A stretch of DNA of 13,350 bases from Dehalococcoidia bacterium (GCA_015661045.1 JACVQG010000010.1:1-13350), one strand, 5' to 3'. Counted from the first letter of the stretch, positions 6,142-13,350 are shown. Numbers and translations are program-made. The notes: generated by a model not told the origin, from the sequence alone.

Positions 6142-7071
6142 TTGGACCTGAGTTTCAACCTGTGTCCTCTACATCCCTCAGGACTGCGTTTGAATAATCC
6201 GGTTCTGGTAGCCTCTGGAACATTCGGTTATGGGACTGAGTTTGCTGAGCTAGTAGATATAAAGCAGATTGGCGCCATTGTTTGCAAAGGTACCACCTTG
6301 GAACCCCGCCCTGGAAACCATCAACCGCGCCTGTATGAGACTGCCGGCGGTCTTTTGAATTCTATCGGGTTACAAAACATAGGCGTGGAAGCTGTAATTA
6401 GAGAGAAGGCGCCCATTTGGGCCGACTGGCCAGTGCCGGTAATAGTAAATATTGCCGGAGAAACAGTCGAGGAATACGGGAAACTAGCCCAACGTCTGGA
6501 CAGCGTTAGAGGTGTATCTGCTCTTGAAGTGAATATAAGTTGCCCCAATGTGCAACGCGGCGGACAGGAGTTTGGCTCTGACCCGCGGCAAGCTGCTGAA
6601 GTAACCAGGGTAGTAAAAACATCTACTTCTTTGCCTGTTATCGTCAAACTAACCCCGAATGTCAGTGATATTGTCTCCATAGCCAGGGCTGTAGCCCAGG
6701 CCGGCGCCGAGGCGCTCACGCTGGTAAACACACTGCGCGGTATGGCCATTGATGTCGAAAGATATCGTCCTGTCCTGGGAGGCATCACAGGGGGACTTTC
6801 CGGGCCGGCGCTAAAGCCCGTTGCTTTAGCCATGGTATATGCTGTTTACCGGGAAGTGAAAATTCCCCTGATAGGTTGCGGCGGGATATACTCGGTTTCC
6901 GATGCGCTGGAGTTTTTTCTGGCGGGCGCTCAGGCAGTTCAGATAGGTAGCGCTACGTTTATTAATCCAGCCACCGCAACCAAAGTGGCAGGAGATTTAG
7001 AGCAATGGATGAAAAAACGGGGCATCGCAAGATTAGCCGATGTGGTTGGTGCAGCGCATCATCGAACTTAA
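6142..7071 (+). CDS. pyrD: Dihydroorotate dehydrogenase, class 1B catalytic subunit
   Basis: The enzyme oxidises dihydroorotate to orotate in pyrimidine biosynthesis on an FMN-containing barrel in the cytosol. The 309-residue length is normal. Motifs in order: NPVLVASGTFGYG (19-31), IVCKGTT with FMN-contacting K49, LLNSIGLQN (71-79), EVNISCPNV with the active-site base C134 (cysteine marks class 1), IVKLTPNV (K169), LVNTLRG (N196), GGLSGPALKP (217-226), GCGGI (245-249) and VQIGSATF. The start is TTG 6142, with GGAGG (6130-6134) seven bases upstream; no ATG fits. Class 1B enzymes normally pair with the FAD/[2Fe-2S] subunit PyrK for electron transfer to NAD+, but no pyrK lies next to this gene. 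It has its own promoter and stands alone in its transcription unit. Confidence 0.93.
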   Translation: MDLSFNLCPLHPSGLRLNNPVLVASGTFGYGTEFAELVDIKQIGAIVCKGTTLEPRPGNHQPRLYETAGGLLNSIGLQNIGVEAVIREKAPIWADWPVPVIVNIAGETVEEYGKLAQRLDSVRGVSALEVNISCPNVQRGGQEFGSDPRQAAEVTRVVKTSTSLPVIVKLTPNVSDIVSIARAVAQAGAEALTLVNTLRGMAIDVERYRPVLGGITGGLSGPALKPVALAMVYAVYREVKIPLIGCGGIYSVSDALEFFLAGAQAVQIGSATFINPATATKVAGDLEQWMKKRGIARLADVVGAAHHRT

Positions 7072-7091
7072 TTTAAATATGCAGAATTGCC

Positions 7092-7121
7092 TTGACATTC
7101 GCTATTCCTAAACGATATAAT
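7092..7121 (+). promoter_or_regulatory. Near-consensus sigma70-type promoter of the HGD-D/TAXI cluster
   Basis: Perfect TTGACA (7092-7097), an 18-base spacer and perfect TATAAT (7116-7121). It is the best promoter in the window. The predicted start near 7128 gives a leader of about 45 bases that ends with the ribosome-binding site AAGGAGAGG (7161-7169). Confidence 0.72.
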
Positions 7122-7171
7122 TCAATGTAATTTTGCCCGTTAGCATAAAGCACAGGCTCAAAGGAGAGGTA

Positions 7172-8293
7172 ATGCTAGAGAAGTTTGAACAGACGTACAA
7201 CCAGCACCATGAGTATGCCCGTGAGTGGAAAGCTAGAACCGGTGGCAAGGTATTAGGTTTCTTTTGCACGTATGTCCCCGAGGAGATTATTTACGCTGCC
7301 GGTGTGTTGCCGGTGCGCATTATCGGCAGCCTGGAACCTCAGGATGTCAGCGAAGCCCATATAGCAGGAATGTATTGCCCGTTCTGCCGCGACTGCCTGG
7401 CTCAGGGGCTTAAGGGTAAATATGACTACCTGGATGGGATAGTGATGTCCAAGTCCTGTATGCATATGATGCAGGCCTACCGCTCCTGGACGATACACAT
7501 CCCCATAACCTTCCATCATTTTGTAGGCATGCCGGCCCTAGTTGGAAAAGCATCAGCCGGTGATTTTCTGCTAGCAGAGTTGACCGCATTCAAACAGGCT
7601 CTGGAAAAATGGCTGGGCAAAACCATAACCAATGCCGACCTGGACAAGGGCATCGAGATAATGAACACAAACCGCCATTTATTACGTCAAATATACGATT
7701 TACGTAAACCTGCTCCACCAAAAGTCACTGGCACAGAAGCCACTGCAATGGTCATCTCCTCTATGCTCACCGATAAAAGAGAACACAGTCAATGGCTTTC
7801 CGAGGCGCTCAAACAAATCCCTCAACGGCAGGATGGGCCTAAAGCTGGAACACGTCTGATGGTACTGGGCAGCGAGAACCACGACCTGGAGCTTTTCAAG
7901 CTTATCGAGGAACTGGGCGCTAATGTGGTAATAGAAGATTACTGCATGGGTAGCCGTTATTTCTGGAACGAAGCAGTCCCGGAGAATGACCGGTTGAAAG
8001 CCATTGCCCAACGGTACATTAACCGTCCGCGCTGCCCATTAAAAGACGTAGACGAAAGAAAACGCTATCCCCATGTTTTAAACCTGGTTAAAGAATGGAA
8101 CGCTCAGGGTGTCCTGTTGATTCAGCAGAAGTTCTGCGACCCCCATGAGTTCGACATCCCGGCCATCAACAAGTTCCTCAAAGAAAACGGTGTTGTCACC
8201 TATTTCATGGAGCTGGATGTAACCATGCACAAAGGGTCTGTTCGTACCCGAACCGAAGCCTTCCTGGAGATGCTGGAACTGGAAGCAGTCTAA
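7172..8293 (+). CDS. HGD-D family [Fe-S] subunit, benzoyl-CoA reductase C (bzdN-like)/2-hydroxyacyl-CoA dehydratase
   Basis: The 373-residue protein belongs to the 2-hydroxyglutaryl-CoA dehydratase D-component family. That family supplies cluster-bearing subunits of ATP-driven benzoyl-CoA reductases and 2-hydroxyacyl-CoA dehydratases. Landmarks: GFFCTYVPEEIIYAAGVLPV (29-48), a cysteine-rich CPFCRDC (C69, C72, C75), SKSCMH (C96), EDYCMGSRYFW (C258) and QQKFCDPHEFD (C322), followed by ELDVTMHKGSVRTRTEAFLE. Such cysteines usually hold a [4Fe-4S] cluster; which ones do so here is inferred. The size and the larger partner just downstream fit the bzdN/bcrC and bzdO/bcrB pair. The start is ATG 7172, preceded by AAGGAGAGG at 7161-7169; a TTG at 7133 would put the ribosome-binding site inside the gene. 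No activator ATPase subunit (BzdP/Q, HgdC) is present. Substrate is undetermined. Confidence 0.85.
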   Translation: MLEKFEQTYNQHHEYAREWKARTGGKVLGFFCTYVPEEIIYAAGVLPVRIIGSLEPQDVSEAHIAGMYCPFCRDCLAQGLKGKYDYLDGIVMSKSCMHMMQAYRSWTIHIPITFHHFVGMPALVGKASAGDFLLAELTAFKQALEKWLGKTITNADLDKGIEIMNTNRHLLRQIYDLRKPAPPKVTGTEATAMVISSMLTDKREHSQWLSEALKQIPQRQDGPKAGTRLMVLGSENHDLELFKLIEELGANVVIEDYCMGSRYFWNEAVPENDRLKAIAQRYINRPRCPLKDVDERKRYPHVLNLVKEWNAQGVLLIQQKFCDPHEFDIPAINKFLKENGVVTYFMELDVTMHKGSVRTRTEAFLEMLELEAV

Positions 8294-8369
8294 AACATTG
8301 CTAATGACAAACCGTTATAGCCTGATAATACAACCTGGCTGTTTACCTGAAATATTTCTGGAGGTTTAA

Positions 8370-9719
8370 ATGGCTACCCAAACAACGTATAAAGTCGAAC
8401 CCCTGGAAACCTACCGGTGGGCTAAAGAAGTAAGACTAAAACATTTTAAAGAGGTTATGGACGCTCAGGCAGAAGGGCATATGCTGGTAACCGGCAATAT
8501 GAATGCCCCTAAAGACCTGATTGCCGGAATCGGCCACTATGTATTCATGGGCGGCGAGCCCTGGGCGGTGGCGATGGCGCGTGAGGGGGCGAAAGACCTC
8601 TTCCTTCCTGCACTGGAAGCAATGGAGAAACAAGGTTTCGCCCGCGACATGTGCGCCTTCTGTCGCACCTTTTCCGGGTCCATGTTCCTGGGCCAGACTC
8701 CATTTGGCCCGTTCCCCAAGCCTTCTTTCGTCCTGGGTATGAACCAGTGCGATAGCAAAGGAAAATGGTTCCAGATAGTTGCCGACCATATGCAAGTCCC
8801 GTATTACTGTATCGACTTCGGCCTGCCGAATACCGATGGTACTCTCAAACCGAATGAGGCCAGTATCAAATTCCTTCTAACGCAATACCATGAATTCATC
8901 GATTGGTTGAAAAAGTTCACCGGTAAACCCTATGACGAGTCAAGGATGGTTCACGCTTTAGCCAATATGTATAAGGTGCGTTGTCTGTGGGGTGAAGTCC
9001 TCCAGATGCAGGCCACCTCCCCATCCCCACTGGAGTATAAACTACTACTCCCCTTCTTCCTTTGCCTGGAGTATTTCTCCTATAAGGATGAAGTAGTTAA
9101 ATTGATGACTGCCCTGAGAGATGAGACCAAGTACCGGGTAGCCAACTATATCACACCCTTGCCAAACGAGAAGTACAGGGTTCTCCACGATGGGCTGCCA
9201 CCGTGGTATGCCCTCTACCTATTCCATTTCCTGAGGGACCACGGGGTATCTGTCGTTGGCGGCTCTAATCACACCATGTTTGTAGCCTGCGCCCAAAAAC
9301 CACGCCCGGATGGCTCTTTCAATCTAATGGACCCAATGGACTGGGATGGGATACCCAAGACCTTTGATGAAGCTCTTAAATGGCGGGCAAATGTAGAATA
9401 TATCTCTAATATGTTCGGGTTGGATACACGCGTCCGGCTGCTCTTTGCACGGGAAGCCTACCGGGCCTGGAAAGGCAACGGAATGATATGGATTAATGAT
9501 CGGGGCTGCGAGCTTTTCTCTATGGGCATCTTGGAAGTAAAGGCTGCTCTTCAAAAAGACGGCGTGCCGTGCATGATGTATGAGTCCAACCGTTGCGACG
9601 TGCGGGAGTGGAGCTGGAGTCAGGTCGCCGATCATATGGATGCCTTCCTGGAGGCGGTTGGTGTGCCCAAGTCTGAGATTAAGAAGGACCTGGGTGGCAA
9701 GCTAGGCGAGAAAGAATAA
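8370..9719 (+). CDS. HGD-D family [Fe-S] subunit, benzoyl-CoA reductase B (bzdO-like)/2-hydroxyacyl-CoA dehydratase
   Basis: The 449-residue larger partner of the preceding gene is of the size expected for the bzd-type O subunit. Cysteines lie at C95 and C98 (DMCAFCRTF), C127 (NQCDSKG), C147 (YYCIDFG), C205, C232, C307, C380, C401 and C409. The C-terminal segment NDRGCELFSMGILEVKAAL, then YESN, then DVREWSWSQV resembles the conserved end of BcrB/BzdO-type proteins. The likely role is to form, with the 373-residue subunit, the heterodimeric iron-sulfur core that takes a single electron from an ATP-driven activator and reduces or dehydrates an acyl-CoA. Benzoyl-CoA itself is a guess. ATG 8370 follows GGAGG (8360-8364) by five bases. 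The 76-base gap from the upstream gene and the 61-base gap to the receptor gene contain no terminator, so all three are probably co-transcribed. Confidence 0.85.
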   Translation: MATQTTYKVEPLETYRWAKEVRLKHFKEVMDAQAEGHMLVTGNMNAPKDLIAGIGHYVFMGGEPWAVAMAREGAKDLFLPALEAMEKQGFARDMCAFCRTFSGSMFLGQTPFGPFPKPSFVLGMNQCDSKGKWFQIVADHMQVPYYCIDFGLPNTDGTLKPNEASIKFLLTQYHEFIDWLKKFTGKPYDESRMVHALANMYKVRCLWGEVLQMQATSPSPLEYKLLLPFFLCLEYFSYKDEVVKLMTALRDETKYRVANYITPLPNEKYRVLHDGLPPWYALYLFHFLRDHGVSVVGGSNHTMFVACAQKPRPDGSFNLMDPMDWDGIPKTFDEALKWRANVEYISNMFGLDTRVRLLFAREAYRAWKGNGMIWINDRGCELFSMGILEVKAALQKDGVPCMMYESNRCDVREWSWSQVADHMDAFLEAVGVPKSEIKKDLGGKLGEKE

Positions 9720-9780
9720 GTTCTCGGGTAAGGCAGCGAGTAACGGTTAGTCTGTTGTTCGTGTCACAGAGGAGGTAACC

Positions 9781-10911
9781 ATGAAAAAATGTGGACTATG
9801 GTTAGCTGTCGCAACTATCATGGTGTTGTTATTGCTGGCGTGTACGCCAAAACCGGTAATCACTCCGCCACCGACTCCAGCACCAACCGTAGCGGCGCCC
9901 ACGGTGCGGTCTACTGTACCAACCCCGGCAGCAACAACTGCGACAGCGACTGTAGCATCACCTGCTACACCAGCAGCAGCCAAACTCCCGGCGGTTATCT
10001 CGGTTGCTACGGCAGGAATAGGTTCCATAGGGTATATCTCGGCCAGCGCCTTTGCAGAAGTGATTGGTAAGTATACCAGCACCAAAGCCAGTGTCGAGCC
10101 TGCCGGGGGCACAGCGCGATGGTTGCCGTTGATGAAATCCAAACAAGTAGAATTTGCCGTCCACTGTGCGCCCACAGACATCAAGGATGCATATTATGGG
10201 CAGTTCTTTTGGAAGGATGGAGGCCCACAGCCAGTGGTCCAGGCATCTATTGGCCCCATTCAGCCCTGGGGGTTTGTCGTCACCGACCCTAAAATAAAAA
10301 CACTGGCTGACCTCAAAGGAAAGAAGGTTTACGCCGAAATAAAAGGCCAGCGCGTACCCCTCGAACCTGTAAAAATTGTCTTGAGAGAAGGGGGACTCAA
10401 TCCCGGGGATGTAGAAATACTTCCTTTCGCCGATATAAACGAAGCCGCCAAAGGTATGTCGGATGGCAAAGCTGTCGGAGTGTTCAATGTAACCTCGGTG
10501 TTGCCTCTGGTAGAGTTAGACCGTACTAAGCCGCTTTATGGCGTACCTGTTCCTAAGGAAATCGTGGATAAGGTGAATGCTGAATTCAGTGAACTCGGTT
10601 TTATGACGTGGAAGAAGGGAGACAATATAGGGAAAGAGGACATTCCGTTTATTGCCCAGCCCTGCGGCATGGCTACCAGGGAAGATATGGACCCCGATAT
10701 TGTCTACGCTATTCTGAGCGCCATATACAACCATTATGACGACTATAAGGACAAGCACCCGGTTATGAAAGAATGGACCGCTGAGAGAGCAGTCAGCCTC
10801 ATTGGATCACCGGTACATCCTGGGGCTATTAGATATTTTAAAGAAAAAGGTGTGTGGAAGGATACGCAGGAAAAACTTAACCAGAAGTTGCTGTCTCAAA
10901 AACGGGGTTAA
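9781..10911 (+). CDS. TAXI-type TRAP solute-binding lipoprotein (paralogue 1)
   Basis: The 376-residue secreted lipoprotein has a charged start MKKCG, a hydrophobic core and the lipobox LLAC with lipidated C21. A low-complexity Pro/Ala/Thr linker (22-67) tethers the binding domain. The domain begins ISVATAGIGSIGYISASAF, the typical first strand and ligand loop of TAXI (NMT1/ThiY-like) receptors, and continues with EPAGGTARWLPLMK, DAYYGQFFWK, VTDPKIKTLADLKGKKVY and DINEAAKG. TAXI receptors deliver carboxylates such as amino acids or aromatic or dicarboxylic acids to TRAP permeases; no TRAP membrane subunit is in the window. A strong AGGAGGT (9770-9776) precedes the ATG. It follows the HGD-D pair at 61 bases, which suggests its ligand feeds that enzyme (inference). 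It is paralogous to the two receptors downstream. Confidence 0.88.
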   Translation: MKKCGLWLAVATIMVLLLLACTPKPVITPPPTPAPTVAAPTVRSTVPTPAATTATATVASPATPAAAKLPAVISVATAGIGSIGYISASAFAEVIGKYTSTKASVEPAGGTARWLPLMKSKQVEFAVHCAPTDIKDAYYGQFFWKDGGPQPVVQASIGPIQPWGFVVTDPKIKTLADLKGKKVYAEIKGQRVPLEPVKIVLREGGLNPGDVEILPFADINEAAKGMSDGKAVGVFNVTSVLPLVELDRTKPLYGVPVPKEIVDKVNAEFSELGFMTWKKGDNIGKEDIPFIAQPCGMATREDMDPDIVYAILSAIYNHYDDYKDKHPVMKEWTAERAVSLIGSPVHPGAIRYFKEKGVWKDTQEKLNQKLLSQKRG

Positions 10912-10986
10912 TGCAGAAAACAGATATTATTACAAAACTATGGGTCTGGACATGAAATGGGATATACTTTATGTTAGATTGGAATT

Positions 10987-11013
10987 TACGCGGCAAGGTC
11001 GGCCTTCCGCGTA
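10987..11013 (+). terminator. Intercistronic hairpin (processing site or weak terminator)
   Basis: TACGCGG (10987-10993) pairs with CCGCGTA (11007-11013). After one bulged C, AAGG (10995-10998) pairs with CCTT (11003-11006) around a TCGG loop. This 11-bp GC-rich stem lies between receptor genes 1 and 2 and has AATAAAGAAAAGG rather than a T-run behind it. mRNA 3'-end protection or partial readthrough is therefore more likely than classic termination. It could let the upstream enzyme/receptor message accumulate at a different level from the later receptors. Confidence 0.5.
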
Positions 11014-11045
11014 TAATAAAGAAAAGGTATAAAGAGGAGTAAGAT

Positions 11046-12191
11046 ATGAAAAAGTTTAGCATTACTTTCTCGTTTATGATAATTGCAATTGTTATCTTAG
11101 CATCCTGCGCTCCACCGCCAACCCCTAAGGCGGCGCCGACCACTCCAACTCCAACAGTTGCAGCCGTGGCGCCAAGTCCAACAATAGCAGTTCCGGCGCC
11201 GACTACACCTGCGCCCAAACCCGCCACACCCACTCCAACTCCTGCTACCCCTACGGTTAAGCTGCCTTCCATTATATCCATTGCTACAGCGGGAGTTGGT
11301 ACTACAAGCTATATTGCAGCCAGCGCTTTTTCTGAAGTCATCGGGAAATATACATCAACGAAGATTACTGTAGAACCTGCTGGCGCAACCTCCCGGTGGG
11401 TGCCTCTTATGAAGACCGGAGAAATTGACATGGCCATCGGCTGCGGCCTGTCCGATACAAAGGACGCCTACTATGGAGTGGAGTACTGGAAGGATAAGGG
11501 CGGCCCGTTCCCTGTGCTGCATGTGGCTATAGGTCAGGTCCAGCCATATGGGTTTATGGTTACCGACCCTAAAATAAAGTCTGTTGCCGATCTCAAAGGG
11601 AAGAAAATCTACGCCTTTATTAAAGGTATTCGGATACATGAATCATCCATTGCTGTAATGTTAAGAGAAGCCGGATTGAAACCCGGTGATGTAGAGCTAC
11701 TAACCTTTGCTGACATCAACGAGGCTGCCAAAGGTATTCAGGATGGGAAGGCTGTAGGTGTCTTCTACATATATTCAGCTCTCCCTCTTGTAGAGTTGGA
11801 CCGGGCTAAGCCGCTGTACGGCATTCCTGTACCTAAAACGATGGCCGATAAAGTTAGAGAAGAGGTACCGGAGTTCGGCTTTACGACCTGGCAAAAGGGA
11901 GATGGCGTCGGCAAGGAAGACATCCCTTATCTGAGCAACCCTTGCGCCATGTATGCGAGGGAAGGTCTGGATGCCGGGACAGTTTATACTGTTTTAAGCA
12001 CCCTCTATGCTCACTATGACGAATATAAGGATAAACACCCCATAATGAAATTCTGGACTCCGGAACAGGGTATAAGTGTATTCGCCATGCCCGTGCACAC
12101 CGGCGCCATCAACTACTACAAAGAAAAGGGATTGTGGACAGGAGAGAGGGACAAACTCCAGCAGAAATTATTGTCCCTTCCAAGAGGATAG
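11046..12191 (+). CDS. TAXI-type TRAP solute-binding lipoprotein (paralogue 2)
   Basis: The 381-residue product has the same architecture as the gene before it. A signal peptide ends at ILASC (lipidated C21), and a Pro/Thr/Ala-rich linker (about 22-71) is the longest of the three. The binding domain starts ISIATAGVGTTSYIAASAF. Shared motifs include EPAGATSRWVPLMK, KDAYYGVEYWK, VTDPKIKSVADLKGKK, FADINEAAKGIQDGKAVGVF and YDEYKDKHPIMK near the C-terminus. The segment after the KGKK motif (KGIRIHESSIAVMLRE) differs from both neighbours, so its ligand may differ. AGAGGAG at 11033-11039 provides the ribosome-binding site. It lies 134 bases after paralogue 1, separated by a hairpin. Confidence 0.88.
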   Translation: MKKFSITFSFMIIAIVILASCAPPPTPKAAPTTPTPTVAAVAPSPTIAVPAPTTPAPKPATPTPTPATPTVKLPSIISIATAGVGTTSYIAASAFSEVIGKYTSTKITVEPAGATSRWVPLMKTGEIDMAIGCGLSDTKDAYYGVEYWKDKGGPFPVLHVAIGQVQPYGFMVTDPKIKSVADLKGKKIYAFIKGIRIHESSIAVMLREAGLKPGDVELLTFADINEAAKGIQDGKAVGVFYIYSALPLVELDRAKPLYGIPVPKTMADKVREEVPEFGFTTWQKGDGVGKEDIPYLSNPCAMYAREGLDAGTVYTVLSTLYAHYDEYKDKHPIMKFWTPEQGISVFAMPVHTGAINYYKEKGLWTGERDKLQQKLLSLPRG

Positions 12192-12234
12192 GAGGTATTA
12201 TTACAGGTTTTTTCGAATAATTAGATTTTGAAGA

Positions 12235-12256
12235 ACTATTCATTTTACGTAATAGT
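12235..12256 (+). other. Small AT-rich inverted repeat before receptor gene 3
   Basis: ACTATT (12235-12240) pairs with AATAGT (12251-12256) across a ten-base loop. It overlaps the palindrome TTACGTAA (12245-12252). It lies in the 98-base gap between receptors 2 and 3, ahead of a perfect ribosome-binding site. A T6 run at 12208-12213 precedes rather than follows it, so it is not a normal terminator. Function unknown. Confidence 0.25.
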
Positions 12257-12289
12257 CCCCGGTAACAATAATAATTAAGGAGGATATCT

Positions 12290-13350
12290 TTGAAGAGGCA
12301 TAGATTCATTCTGGTAGCGTTCGCGCTAATTGCTGTCCTGTTGGTGGCATCGTGTGCTCCAAAACCAGCGCCCACTCCTGTACCAACGACTCCGGCTCCT
12401 ACCCCAGTAGCTGTTGCGCCGACTAAGGCGCCGACAACCGCTCCGACCGCTGCGCCAGCGACGCCAGCCCCAGCCCCAACGGTTAAGATACCCCCGGTGT
12501 TGTCCGTCGCAACCGCAGGCGTGGGAACAACTAGTTATATCGTAGCAAGCGCTTTCAACGAGGTAATGACTAAAAATACGGGCACCAAGCTAACTATAGA
12601 ACCTTCGGGCGCTACCGCTAGATATGTGCCTTTAATGAAAACGGGTGATATTGACTTTGCTATTGGCTGTGATCCATCCGGTATTAAAGAGGCCTACTTT
12701 GGTGAGTATGACTGGAAAGCTACAGGCCCTATGCCCGTAAATCAGATCGCTGTTGGACAACTCAGTCCCTATATGTTTAATGTTGTTGACCCCAATATCA
12801 AGACTCTGGCCGACCTCAAAGGGAAAAAGTTTTACGCCTTTATGAAGACCATGCGCATCCTTAATGAATTTGTCCCGATGCTGGTCAGGGAGTCCGGGGT
12901 GAACCCCAACGATATAGAGTTTCTTACCTACACTGATATAAACGAGGCTACTAAAGGAATACAGGATGGCAAAGCAGTAGGTGTGTTTTATATCCCCACA
13001 GTCTTGCCCATCGTAGAGTTGGACCGTGTCAAACCTGTCTACGCAATACCTGTATCAAAAGAAGTAGTAGAAAGGGCTCAAAAAGAATTTCCCTTTATAC
13101 TTTTTGATGTATGGAAGAAGGGGGACGGCATTTCCAAAGCGGATACGCCAGGAGCGTTCCTGCCTTGTCTTATGACCGCCCGGGCTAACCTTGACCCCGA
13201 TATTGTTTACCAGGTCGTTAAAACCATTTATTCTCATTACGATGACTACAAGGATAAGCACCCTATTATGAAAGAGTGGACTCCACAGCGAGCAGTAGCT
13301 ATATTAACTGCTCCGGAGCACCCTGGCGCAATAAAATATTTCAAAGAGGC
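12290..13350 (+). CDS. TAXI-type TRAP solute-binding lipoprotein (paralogue 3, 3' end outside window)
   Basis: The frame is open from TTG 12290 to the window end (353 residues). It is recognisable only if the TTG start is accepted. AAGGAGG (12277-12283) lies six bases before it, and translation gives a proper lipoprotein signal MKRHRFILVAFALIAVLLVA with lipobox VASC (C22). A Pro/Ala/Thr linker (23-65) follows. The binding domain starts LSVATAGVGTTSYIVASAF and shares EPSGATARYVPLMK, KEAYFG, DPNIKTLADLKGKKFY, DINEATKGIQDGKAVGVF and YDDYKDKHPIMKEW with the two preceding receptors. It is the most diverged of the three (KTMRILNEFVPMLVRE at the variable segment). By comparison with the others about 20-25 C-terminal residues are missing beyond the window. 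Confidence 0.87.
   Translation, partial: MKRHRFILVAFALIAVLLVASCAPKPAPTPVPTTPAPTPVAVAPTKAPTTAPTAAPATPAPAPTVKIPPVLSVATAGVGTTSYIVASAFNEVMTKNTGTKLTIEPSGATARYVPLMKTGDIDFAIGCDPSGIKEAYFGEYDWKATGPMPVNQIAVGQLSPYMFNVVDPNIKTLADLKGKKFYAFMKTMRILNEFVPMLVRESGVNPNDIEFLTYTDINEATKGIQDGKAVGVFYIPTVLPIVELDRVKPVYAIPVSKEVVERAQKEFPFILFDVWKKGDGISKADTPGAFLPCLMTARANLDPDIVYQVVKTIYSHYDDYKDKHPIMKEWTPQRAVAILTAPEHPGAIKYFKE

Noticed and set aside
6321..6833. 170-codon minus-strand frame inside pyrD
   Set aside because: Antisense shadow of a gene with all class 1B motifs; the composition follows the sense codons.
7133..7171. TTG 7133 as an upstream start of the 373-residue subunit
   Set aside because: It lies only a few bases after the predicted transcription start, has no ribosome-binding site and would place AAGGAGAGG inside the gene; ATG 7172 is far better.
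9747..10184. Long minus-strand frame rich in Gly, Ala and Val opposite receptor gene 1
   Set aside because: It is the antisense reading of the Pro/Ala/Thr tether codons plus domain sequence, has no ribosome-binding site and matches no family. A similar one at 10877-11281 has the same cause.
1..13350. CRISPR array, tRNA, rRNA, transposase, phage or toxin-antitoxin genes
   Set aside because: Looked for on both strands; no regularly spaced repeats, cloverleaf-type sequence or recognisable mobile-element proteins were seen.

Overview
The window (about 13.3 kb, moderate GC) looks like a chromosomal stretch from an anaerobic bacterium, most plausibly a Chloroflexota/Dehalococcoidia-type organism. 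This rests on the gene mix (class I benzoyl-CoA-reductase-like subunits, COG1237 metallo-hydrolase, secreted lipoproteins with Pro/Ala/Thr-rich linkers, large two-domain ABC permeases) and on a short interspersed repeat of a kind I recall from such genomes. No rRNA, tRNA, CRISPR array, transposase or phage gene is visible, so the taxonomic call is an inference.

Layout. Left part (1-3.8 kb): the C-terminal part of an ABC permease on + (cut by the window edge), a coiled-coil/C4 zinc-ribbon protein of the CT398/HP0958 type on +, and a complete 612-residue fused two-domain ABC permease on -. The two permeases are paralogues (roughly 60% identical by eye over the shared part) in opposite orientation. 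Neither an ATPase nor a cognate ABC binding protein is present. A 380-base divergent control region (3792-4171) carries a good sigma70-type promoter on each strand plus two perfect palindromes.

Middle (4.1-7.1 kb): a two-gene unit of a FabK/nitronate-monooxygenase-type flavoprotein and an MBL-fold COG1237 hydrolase, 6 bases apart, followed by a solitary class 1B dihydroorotate dehydrogenase gene (pyrD, TTG start) with its own promoter and no pyrK beside it.

Right part (7.1 kb to the end): a near-consensus promoter (TTGACA-18-TATAAT) precedes two HGD-D family iron-sulfur subunits of 373 and 449 residues. These resemble the catalytic B/C (bzd-type O/N) pair of ATP-dependent benzoyl-CoA reductase, or a 2-hydroxyacyl-CoA dehydratase pair. 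They are followed in the same direction by three tandem paralogous TAXI-type (TRAP-associated) solute-binding lipoproteins, the last cut by the window end. The +-strand run from 7172 to the end could be one transcript, with possible processing at a hairpin between the first two receptor genes.

How the genes may work together (inference): the receptor bank captures related carboxylates outside the membrane and the two-subunit enzyme reduces or dehydrates their CoA thioesters inside. The ATPase/activator subunits, CoA ligase and TRAP membrane subunits are not in view. The most interesting points are this coupling, the divergent receptor triplication, and the repeat that abuts the 5' end of the zinc-ribbon gene, which seems to have lost its normal start.
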